NCBI RefSeq assembly: GCF_001039355.2 | Contig: NW_019773626.1 | Location: 83,294-147,293, forward strand | Length of the DNA: 64,000 bases | Origin: Lingula anatina | Taxonomy: Eukaryota; Brachiopoda; Lingulata; Lingulida; Lingulidae | Reading direction: 5' to 3' | In this document: positions 47,910 to 59,900 of the stretch, one piece after another | Numbering within the stretch: the first letter of the stretch is position 1 | Layout of the letters: each line of letters opens with the position of its first letter | Notes under the pieces: generated by a model | Told to the model about the DNA's origin: nothing | Database searches by the model: none | What the model saw: only the letters and a program-made list of their open reading frames with translations | Program-made: the position numbers and the translations under genes

Positions 47910-50900
47910 ATAAGAATTACCATAAAAAACTTTAAAGAAATTGCCAATTCAAAATGTGTTGCTGTTTCTCTCTCACTCTCTCTCTCTTTTTTTTTTCTAC
48001 AGCTCAGAGTTATAGCAGTTGAAAAAGGCATAAAATTCTAGACATTTTAACAAATTTGACATTTATTTACTTACTTTCTGGGCCATCGTAGAAGATGGAG
48101 AAGACATTTATGACTAGAGTGCACCCATAGAATATGGGCAGAAGACGTAAACCATGCCTCAGTTGGTCCTCCTAAAATTAAATATATCAATTCCCATATT
48201 ATATGTATTGTATTTTTCAACTAAGATACCATTAGCAAATTTTATTTGGATGGCTAAATTTGATTTAATTTCTTTTTAAATAACTGATTTTTCTGTTAAC
48301 AAATATAAATATCCAAATATCCACTGATTGGAAAACAAAATAAACATCTGCATGCTACATGACGTCCAGCAAAAATTTGATAAGTTAATACACCAGCCGA
48401 GCCCCTTAAAGTGTAAATTTCCTTATCTAATTGAGCACACCAATTAACATTATCCAGAAAAAAAAAAAAAAAAACGATCCAGGCTTGCAACCATTAAGTA
48501 CATTAATATTAGTACAGTTTGACCCTGGTTTGCACCATTGTGTAAACTGTCCTTACCTTTCTGAGGACAAGCAGTGAGATAACCCAAAACAATCCTATAG
48601 ACACAAGGCCAGACAGCACTGGGGAGATGAACCAGGAACCAACTGGAAAAGAAGAACAATGTTTTGTAATATAAGCTTTTATTAGTACATTAAGGGAAAA
48701 GGGTACGCTTTTCACTTCTTCCCTTTATTCTTTTTAGAAAAAAAAAATAAGAAGAAGAACTCCCCCATATCCCTTTATCCTCTGAAATTAATCAGCAACA
48801 ATGTACATGTGTATTTAAACTAAATTCCAAAAAATGTGCAAAAAAAAAAAAAATAATAATAATAATAATAAATAATAAACAAAAAATAAAAAAAAAAAAA
48901 TTGGTACAAACCACTGGAACACAAAGACACCAAAAACCACCTCTTAACAAGAATAAGAAGTGTTCAAATACTAATTATGCTGTTGCAAGTAGTTGTTTTT
49001 CTCCCTCCTAATTACTGCTATTTAATTCACCTCCCTCTGCACAACTTCATCAATAAATCATACATATTGAGTTTCGATCATAAATCATCAACCATTACAG
49101 TAGCTTCACTTATGACTATACAGTGCAGAGAAAATTCATAAACATCTGTCATTTCTCCTACAAAGTGTTCCACAAATGTGTCTATCAGACCAATAGTGGC
49201 CAGGTGGAACATTTTATGGAAAAGCTTAATTAGCACTTAACTCAATTTCATCAATTTCACTGAAAAAAATCAAGAGACTTTGATGAATACCTAGTATAAA
49301 GATAAACCAGCAACAAATATTTCAAACCTTTTCACTACTAGAGATATTCATTTTTTAAGCATTTCAAAATATGTTGTGATTGAAAAGGATTTATTTATTG
49401 TTATTGGTTTGATTCAAAAATAAAATTTGCACTAGTGGTTAACCTACTCTCTCACACAATTTAATTAAAGCCTACCTACTCTTATAGTACATGTATCCAT
49501 GAACTTTACGAACATTTGGTAAATATGAGGGAGACGGATTGGTGCACTTTAGCTAATAGGTAATACGGTACCTATAGGTAATACGGTAATAATGGAAAAA
49601 TACTAAACACCTTTTTTCCAGTGATCATTTCTTTTAATTATCTATTTTAACCAAGGTTTATACATCTAAGACATATAAATAGGGGAAAAATCTGATAACA
49701 ACTTGGAAGAAATTACCAATCATTTATTTCTTCTCTTGATCCTAAAGCACCGATTTTGTAAATAAAATCCATCAGCTTGGTTCAGATTTGACGAGCAGTA
49801 ACAGGTAGAAAAATATATGCTCCTGAATGATTAAGAAGCTGTGCACAAATGACATGAGAACTTCTACAAATGTGTAGGAAGATGACATACAATATTCTGC
49901 AACCTGTTTTTTGTGCGTTGGAAAAAGAGTGGAAATTTAAATAAGCTGTCACGCAATCTGGCAATTGCCTTATCACATTATGACATTCTGGAATTGACTT
50001 GTTTTGTAGAATGTAACAAAAAAGGGAAGAAAGGAAAAGTTACAGCAAATGTCAGGTAATTTGATATTTATTCTCATCCTACAATTTCGAAAACTGGAAA
50101 TATTTTCAAAGAAGAATTTATGTTTTGGGTGGGATGCGTCTGACAGTGGGATAGGCTGGATAGTGGGATATGCGGGACAGTGTGAAAGGTGGGACAGGCA
50201 GGAGAGTGGGACTGTGTGATGGGACAGTTTTATATTCAGAACAGTGACAAGGAATAATGTGATAGTCGGGACACAATGGTAAATACATATATAAGATCCC
50301 ATTCCCATACCTAGATCAATCTAACACGAACGATCCATCTCCGAGGGGTTTCTCACTTTCAGCTTAAGTGGCTTAGATGTCTGGCATGCCTACTAAAGCT
50401 GCTAAACGCTAGTTAATTACCCCTAACAGCGTCAGTAGGCATGCCAGACATCAGAACCGCTTGAGCTGAAAGCAACATAGCTAAAAAGATGGGTCAATCC
50501 TGCTAGATCGATCTAGGTATGGGAATGGGGTCTAAGACAAGGTGAAGGTACAAGTAAATGTGAACTTGTGAAGGTCAGATACGCATAAATCAATTCTGAC
50601 GTCATCAACAATGCAGCACACACGTGGGAAATAAATACCCGCATTCCCCTATATAAGCAAAGAATTCTCCTCCCCCTAGTTTTTGGCCCATAACCAAGTT
50701 ACATACACCTGTTCCAAAAATACAGATCATCTAAAATATCATAAGCTATGTCTAGAAAAAGGTTTGAATGCATGTGAGTTGGGCAATAACATTTTCATTC
50801 TTTGGAGTTAATTCAATGGCTAGTTAGAAAACATAGCCTTGACACCCTTATTTGTACTAGTACTTGAGTGACCCCCTATAATGTAAATGCTTTCCTGTCA

Positions 50901-53900
50901 TAAGTGATCGGTTACAACCATCATGAGTGAAGTCAAAAAACTGGTCCAACGAGTAGATTAAATTCTCATTTGTTAATCTCAAATCCAATTGAGAATTTAA
51001 AGTACTACATGACAACTAAAGCCAATTTTTTTTTCTTTTTTCAAAAACCAAACAATTTTTTAAATTTTTTCTCCTTTAATTTGCAACATGTGGTACATAA
51101 AAACTGACCTCCCTGATATAGCTATAGTGTATATGCAGCTGTTGTATGGTGTGCTTCTGCTGTGCAGACACCAGTCTGATTGCAATCAATGCACTTTGAT
51201 CAATACAGGTCTAAACCATGCAAGTATATACAGTGTACTATTATATATAGTGTGAATACAGGTCTACTAATAGATTTGCTTTCAACAGCTGTCATAATGA
51301 TAAATAAGCAAACGAGTGAAGGTGTAATTCGGTGGTGCTATGGGCTAATTATTGCCACTTATTATGAGAAAATGATATCCATAAATGTTTGACTATCAAA
51401 AAGTTCTAGACAAGTATAATATATTTTTTGTGGCAAAAAATTAGAAAAAAATATTCATTAAATACTTATTGGCCATAGCAAGAAAATAGTCAAATCAAAA
51501 CATTGACAATTTTGCTTTAAAAAAGGTGAAATGTTACAATTTTTCTTTTTAGTCAAATCAGAAAATAGTGTTAAGTCAAATAATATGTCAAGCATCAAAC
51601 TAAAATGTATGTTCAGTGAACCCACCACACATGCACATGTACTATGTCGGCCCGTTGTCATGGTAATGGGCCATTAACTATAGTAACGTTGTGAAAAGAA
51701 TAAGGACCAAGTGTTGAAAATTCAGAATAATGCTTTTCTTTTATTTAGATTTAAGATTTAAAAACATTTTGAGAAATGCATTGGACAAGCCCATTAATTC
51801 AGTTTACTGGGAGGATCACTTTCATTTTCAGATCTTCCTCAGCATCTAGGACTATCGCTATTTTGCTTTAGAGAAAAATCCCATTTTAAGATTCCTGAAT
51901 CAATACGCTTTATGCACCAATTCTTCATAACAGCTCAGAAGATTGCCTGAAAATTCTTATCTTTTTACAGAAAGGTCCCATCTCCGATTCACATTTGAAG
52001 GCTTATTGGAAGATTTATGAATAACTGGATCTTTCCTGCCATTGAAAGTATAAAAAACAGACAAGTTTTGAAATATTAGATCTAATGCAGTATAATTCCA
52101 TTTCAGATTTCAAACAGAAGCTTTGTGCCAAAGCCTTCTCTCTCCATAATGACATAATTATTCTCCAATCAATAAATTGATTGCAAATTGACCAAACAAT
52201 ATATTGCATTAGCATACTGGTAAACAAAGGGAAGCACATAATAAGCTAGGAAAATTTTGTTTATGAAAAAGCTGCCCTTTTGGTCATGCACCTGCCTGTA
52301 AGGCTGACTTTTAAATTTATTTTTAATAATTTTTATTTTTGTCAGAGGTCATTTTTGGTTTCATTTTTCTTTCATTTTTTTTTTTTTTTTTCTTATTTGG
52401 TCATTTTTAGGTCGACAGAGCTTGACAAACAAGTTATTAAAAAAAAACTGCCTATTGCTTATGCTTTACTGAAAAAGATCAACCCAAGTTAAATGGAAAC
52501 AGCTAGGACTTCTGATCTGTTTAAGTCTCAGTGGGAAAATTAAAGATTTAGTCTGCCATTCATGATCTGTACAGTATTGATTGGCCTGAAACACAAAATC
52601 CTAAGAGAAGAAGAGTAAGCTCTCGGCGACTCATTAAGCCACAGAAAATTAGACTTTGTAAAGAAGACATTTGAGGAAGTCTGCATGGTGAAGGGGAGGG
52701 GGGAGGGGGCACTAGTGGGCCTGATTTGATCTTAAAGTGCAATTTCAGTCTAACACTAGACTGAACCGGTCTTAAAAATTAAGGAGGGACTCTTAATTTA
52801 GTCTTAAGACTAAAAACAAACTTAAACTGCAGTGAGTAAGACTATAATTGGTCTAAATTCTACTGAAGTGGCAAAGCAATTATCTCCCCACACACATTCA
52901 GACCAAACTTGGACTTACTCTCCAGCCAGACAGGTGAAGATAACAATCAAGTAGAAGGCCATTGTGTGAGTAGCAAAGGGTGGCCTCTTGGCAAGTAAGT
53001 GCTAATTGCCTAATTGATAAGGGTGATTCAGATACTGTCTCAGATAATTTCTAAAGCAAGGAAAGATTTGGTTGTGGAAGTACTAGTGCAGCATACTTTT
53101 AATGTTGTTTTGAAGGAAGTCTTCCTTTCTTTCTTTCTTTTCTCTTTCTTTGATTTTGATTTATATCTAAAGGGTGAATCAGATACTATCTCAGATAATT
53201 TCTAAAGCAGGGGAAATGTAGCATACATTGTCACAATTTTTCTTTACTATAAGGTTTTGACATTTAGTATTTACACAAGAACTCCAACTGTACATAGCTA
53301 CAGCAGAGGAGGAGTAATTCACTTTGGAAGGCTGTCAGACTTATACAGGCATTGTGAAACAGTGTGGGTCTTGTTAGATATTTTTTTTCCCACCTCAGAA
53401 TAAATTCCAGGGAAACAAAATGGTACCACTCAGTGATATTAGCAAACCCCTTGTAACAGCTATAGATGGTGATTTTATTTGGTTTATCAATGTTTGATAA
53501 AATGTTTTTTGATCAGAAAAATCAAAGAAAGAAAAAAGAGAGAAAAACTTCCTTCACAGGCAAAAATCAAGAAATACATGTATATTGTTTTGAATATCAA
53601 ATTCTAATATAAAATTCCTGTGGTATAATGTGGTTTTAAATAAAATTAAAACTGTACATTTTTATGTTAGATTGAAGTGACTTTTCAATTGTTTGTGACA
53701 AATAAAAGGTCATGTCCAATTTTAAAATAAATGTACCTTGTTTGTTTATGCTTTCAAAACTATATTCCTAAGCTCTTATGTCAAAACATTAAAAGTATGC
53801 TGCACTAGTACTTCCACAACCAAATCTTTCCTTTTCTCTTTTTTCTTTCTTTGATTTTTCTGATCAAAAAACATTTTATCAAACATTGATAAACCAAATA

Positions 53901-56900
53901 AAATGCTACATTTCCCCTGCTTTAGAAATTATCTGAGATAGTATCTGATTCACCCTTTAGATATAAATCAAAATCAAAGAAAGAGAAAAGAAAGAAAGAA
54001 AGGAAGACTTCCTTCAAAACAACATTAAAAGTATGCTGCACTAGTACTTCCACAACCAAATCTTTCCTTGCTTTAGAAATTATCTGAGACAGTATCTGAA
54101 TCACCCTTATCAATTAGGCAATTAGCACTTACTTGCCAAGAGACCACCCTTTGCTACTCACACAATGGCCCTCTACTTGATTGCTATCTTCACCTGTCTG
54201 GCTGGATAGCAAGTCCAAGTCTGGTCTGAATGTGTGTGGGGAGATAATTGCTTTGCCACTTCAGTAGAATTTAGACCAATTATAGTCTTACTCACTGCAG
54301 TTTAAGTTTGTTTTTAGTCTTAAGACTAAATTAAGAGTCCCTCCTTAATTTTTAAGACCGGTTCAGTCTAGTGTTAGACTGAAATTGCACTTTAAGATCA
54401 AATCAGGCCCACTAGTGGGGGGACAGCAAGACGAAAAAGGCAAAAACCTACCAACTTTATCTACTCTGGGGTAGCCCCAGCAATTTTTTCTTTACTCCAA
54501 ATCACTATTTTTTCATCACTTTTTTTTTCTCCAAATGGTTTAAATTTCACTAGAACAAGTCTAATCAACCCTATTTTGTATAGCCAATCTGAGTCAGTTT
54601 TAGCATTTGAGTTTATTGCTGAATGCCAGCCCTAGACAAGAGCCTAGGTTTCAGACAAAACCTCTGAACATTTATCATGAGAGCCAACGACTAACCTTGA
54701 CGAATCTCAGGAACCATCAGAATTGAATTTAAAAAATGCGGAATTCCACTTTTCCACACAAAAAGCTCATGTCTGATAGCAAAAAAGCCCTTGTCCCGTT
54801 TCACCCTCCCCCCCCCCCCCAAGAAAAAAAAATACATAGTGCACAACCGTTCCAGGATATTAAATTCTGAGCATCTCCTTCAATTTCCATCAGAACTCTG
54901 CCAGCACACACCAATTCTTGGAATCTGCCTAAAAAAAACCCTGCCAACCGGAAAATTAGTCATTACGACATTTTCATAGCAAGTGCCAGTAATGTCACTA
55001 GCTGTAGTGAGAATGTAGTTATGTATTATAGATGCCAAGTTTAGTTATATTGTAGTATATTCTGCATGTCCGTTTATTTATTTTTTTTTTAAACTTATTT
55101 TTGACTCGGAAAGAAAACGGTCTTCATGATAAAAGTGTACTTGTGCTCTTTCAATTTTCAGTTTCACCTTTTAACTCCATTTTTGTTTATGTTCGTAGCT
55201 AATTTTCTCACGTTGTTGCCTTTGCAAAAACCCGGTCATAACTACTATAAGCAATATTTTATTTAAAAAATTGCATATTGCAGAGCAGATTAAAACAGAG
55301 ATATCGCTCAATTTATTGTAAATTAACTGTAATTGATTTATCTAGACTACATCCACTATCGTAAGCAACTTCCATGACATTTTTTTTTATCACAAGTGAT
55401 GTGATCTCACTCTCATTTATCACTGATGATCAAAAGTCATTCTGTTCTATTTTCCATTGCAAGACTGCTAATAATTTGAAATACGACCTTAATTATTTAC
55501 GTGACCAACTTCAAACCAGACGAGAATGGTTGAGGAGAAACCCATTAACAGCATAGGCAAAAGAGCTTCCATTTCAATAGTTACTCAAAAATCAAAAACA
55601 CAGACTTCATAAAAAGGATTTTAAATTTGTCAAAAGATTTTGATATGGTACAGGTAAACCTTGTTGATTAACCAAAAAGTGTTTTCAGTTCTAGGCATAA
55701 CAAATATTTTGCTGTAAGGGTCTAAGGCTCATTTTGTACATGTATTCAAGATGTATATTTCTCTTTCTTTAAATTGTTTGGGGCATTCTCAAACTATGTT
55801 GAGCCCATTTCCTGAGATAGTAAAGAGCTTAACTTCACTAATCTTTTTTTTCGGATGTAACTGGCATTTTACCCTGCCTTCTCGCATTGCTATGTCTGCA
55901 AATTATGTTCTATTTACTAGTCACAGAAACCTTTCCATCGCTAGCTCCGTAAGCCAAAAGGTCGAACCTTTCAGACTGAACTACAGGTGTAGCAGTAATC
56001 TTGCTGATGTCTGTTGAAGTTATTCCATCCCAGAAAGCCATCAATGGTAATACTTTAAGTGTATCAAAACAAGATGCAAAACAAAATGCTATTTTTGCAT
56101 TTTTCAATAAAAAAAACTTTTTAATCATTTAATTAATATTTTTTTAATCTTTTTAACCTATAAATTCAACAGGAAATTTAAACTTGATGATATTTGTGTG
56201 TGAGACTGGTAAATATCACTACGAGTTTGAGCGTTATCTAATAACAACTTCACGACAATAGCTAACACATAAAATTTTCCAGACAGTCATTAAATGTTTA
56301 GTGCCTCTGCAAAACAAAAGGTTTATAGACTAAGTGCAGTTGGCACTAAGTTACCTGACGTAAGCAGCAAGGCCTACTGGTAGATCTGAACTGCTTCATA
56401 AAAAATTCTCTCTCGCGGATAAAATGGAAACATCTTTCACGAAATTGCATCCCATCACACCACATAAGATAACAGATATTAAAGATATAAAGAACCAAGG
56501 ATTGACACTTTCGGTTATTCCCCCCTGCTCCCCAAGACATGAACTCAACATGAATGTCAGAATATGATATTTTACTTACGTCACTACCCTTATGTATTAC
56601 CAAACGAGCTAATACTTTCAGACATTGGAGCAGCTTCCTCTTGGCAAATTAGGTTACTTCATAAGTGGGCAATAACTTTTCCATAAATCAAGGAAAAAAA
56701 CAGTCCAAATCTTTATTTTATATAATTAATTTTTTATTTCATTTATTCATTTTTTAGTTTCGTTTTGTTTATGGGAAGAAAAATCAAGCCCTTGTCCTAA
56801 ATTTATATTAAGGCACACTATAGTATAGACTAAATCCAATCTATTGTTTGACAAAGGGACCATTTCCATAACTCTGTTGTACTAGCAGGATCGATCTATC

Positions 56901-59900
56901 TCCAAAAGGATTCCCTCTTAATTGTATTCAATTTAACGTGCAAGAAAGTTTATTACTCCCCTCCCCCCAACGAAAAAGTCCTATAAGGGCCAATTTCCTA
57001 TAGAATCCTATAGGATCCTATAGGACTTTTTCATATGGGCACCCTCCCCCCCCCCTCCAGCAGCTTCAGTGGGCATGACAGACTGAATGCAATTTAGCGA
57101 GAATCCTCTTCAGAGTTAGATCGATCCTGCTTGTATGATATATTTATGGGAACCCTGTCTAAGTCCGTCGTGGCTTCAATTATTAGCTAGAATTTAGTTG
57201 TAGGACAAAATATGCCAACCTACGCACACCAGTACTAGGACACCTACACCTCCTAGATCGATCTGGCATAATCGACCAATCTCCGAGGGGCTTCTCGCTA
57301 ATTTTTTTCAGCTTAAGGGGCTCTGATGTCTGGCATGCCTAGTGAAGCTCGTACGGGATAATTAACTATAGATTAGCAGCTTCAGTAGGCATACAAAACA
57401 TCTAAGCTGCTTTCGCTAAAAGCAATTTAGCGAGAAACTGCTCAGAGATGGTTCGACCTTGTTAGATTGATCTAGGTACAGGAATGGGGTCTTAATATTA
57501 TGCCCCCAAAATTGGCCAAAAACATCCTTTAATGGCACCCACTCCAATATCCTGGACTTTTATCTCCATAATAATGGCTTTCGCCTGCAATCTAAATCCC
57601 AAATCATTAATCAAATCTCAGTTTTCGTCCTGTGTGTCCTTTTGTCAGTCAATAAGATGAAATGAAATGAAATGGCTGGCATGTTCCTTTAATAAATCGA
57701 GTCATTTAATCTGTAATCTGAATTGCTGATCAGCAGCATATATATTTTTTTTTTTTTGAAAAAAATATCTATGAATTATCAGAAATAATAGTAGAGGTAA
57801 GAGCTAAAGTGCAATGCATATAATTATCTCAATTTCAATTAACTATGAGCAAAACTATTCATCAGCTTGGTAAAAATGTAGTCCAAAGAGGATATTTTAC
57901 ATGTACCTGTACAGGTATGTAAACCAAGTAAAACATCATTATATCACATAGCAGTTAAGTCCAGTCACATGTACAGTTATCTGATGAAGGATTTTTCCCA
58001 GGTGGGCTGTAAGCTATATATATGTACATAAGTTTTGATAATTTTTCTAGGGATAACAACTGTTTGTTTCAGCAAAAAAAACAGATTTTCCTGAGGTAAA
58101 CGACAATTTTCACATGCTTATGTTGATGGGATATCTTTAAATTGCTATGATAAACATTATTTAGTTAAAAATAAGAGATCTATATATATACATGTAAATC
58201 ATCTCTAGACTTTTTATTAAAAAGTGATTTTATTTTCTTAAAACAAAACTTAAAAGTATATATATTACTAACACTCCCAACAAGGAAACAAAGAAAGGAA
58301 AAAAAACAGCTGAAATGTTCATAAAATACAGAAATGATTTTCATATGATTTTTATAAAATAGAAATGGCTAAAAAATTGAAAGTTCCTTATGAGATCTCC
58401 ATTTCTTGTATCTACTGGTTCATTTTTCATGCGAGCATGCCGTTATTTCTGGGCTTAATCCCATTAGTCTAGTGCATGTATTAATTACATGAAAATACAT
58501 GGACATACTCAACTGTACCATAATTTCTCACCAAATTCAAGAAAATTAATTTTCTTTTACCTCCCAACAGAAGAAATACCTAACCTCTTTGATATCATTG
58601 AAAAATCTATCTGGGTTCCTGTCATGCCATGAAATAATTATTTTTTAAAGTGCATAAAACTGATAAACTTCAAAGAAAAACAATTATATAATTAACGAGG
58701 GAGTTCGAAATTTGAGAATAAGTACATGTACCTTAACTCCCATACATTAACAGCCCCACAGGTGTTTTCGTCAGCTAGTGTTCCTTATTAACTCCCACAC
58801 CTGCGTATTAATTGCTGAGCAGGGCACTTATAATTAGCTCTCGAAACTTAATCCCTTACTCTGCAGTGCTGATAACAGAAATTAATGCATTCTTAACAGG
58901 ACTCCCATTTCACACTACAATCCAAGTAATCAAGGTTTTTTATTTTAATATTCTGCTGTTAGTCAATGCGCATGGACCTTGAATTTCACATTAAAATTCT
59001 AATTATTGCACTTCCCAATGATGGAACATTATGTTTTCACTGGTGTTGGTATGTCTGTTTGTTAGTATAGGCTTCTCAAATATTTTGGTGACATTTTCAG
59101 AAATGAAAAATCAATCAGGATCAAGGGAAAGAAGTGACTACTTAAAATGATTTTTTAACTGTTTACCATTATAAAGCGTTACATTTCCTATCAGATCTGT
59201 AACCTAATTTTCACCAGATTCTGCTTGAGAAAAATACATTTTTCAAGTAGTAAGTTATCAAATGACATAATTTTTTCCTCTTTTTAGTATATCTTATTTT
59301 CACTCATTTTAATTGTATTTTATCTTATTTTATAATTTTTTTTTATTTTATCTTATTTTTTATTATTATTTTTTTAATTTTCTTTGAAAAATTAAAACAC
59401 TGTCCCACTTACCAATCATTCCAGCTTTGATCCAGTTGACGCCCTTGGCGCCATGAGCAACCAGAGCAAAACCCAAGGTGGCGCCAACGATGCTGTGAGT
59501 CCCAGACACTGGGAGACTGAGGAAGGTCGCAATCAACAGCCAAATACAAGATCCTGGGAAAGTGACGAAGAGAATGGACCAATTACTTCTTTAATTTTTT
59601 AAAGATTTTTACAGCTTATTACTACAATGTAATTATGGCGGACAGGAAAATCGAATTTAATTTACTAGTTAGGCGTATTTTCACAGAAGTACATGTAGAT
59701 ACAATGGCTACATAAACACATTATTATTATTATTATTATTACAGAGGTCACAACAGTTAAGATGGAAGCACATTTTCAAGTGGCATCGCAAAAAGTATAA
59801 TATCGGGAACATGCATTTGCACTTGAGATAGCCCCACCTTTCTCTTAAAAGGAAGGAAGACTAGTAAATCTAAACACCAAGCCAATTAAGTGAATGGTTC

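Larger units (their letters stand above)
48643..59412 (-). other. SLC20A intron 3 (10.8 kb)
   Basis: The longest intron. It holds MITE family 1 copies (50295-50533, 56855-57157, 57251-57492) and the fold-back element 52708-54421. No nested gene was recognised. A minus-strand frame at 55910-56128 (with [15 protein letters not shown]) could be an old insertion remnant but has no known match that I can name. Confidence 0.7.

Noticed and set aside
53014-54113. The same 63-codon frame on opposite strands
   Set aside because: It is carried by the two arms of the fold-back element, ends in low-complexity Phe/Ser and shows no domain.
55910-56128. Minus-strand frame with [15 protein letters not shown]
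   Set aside because: Looks protein-like in part but is short, has no partner exons and matches no family that I can recall; not annotated as a gene.
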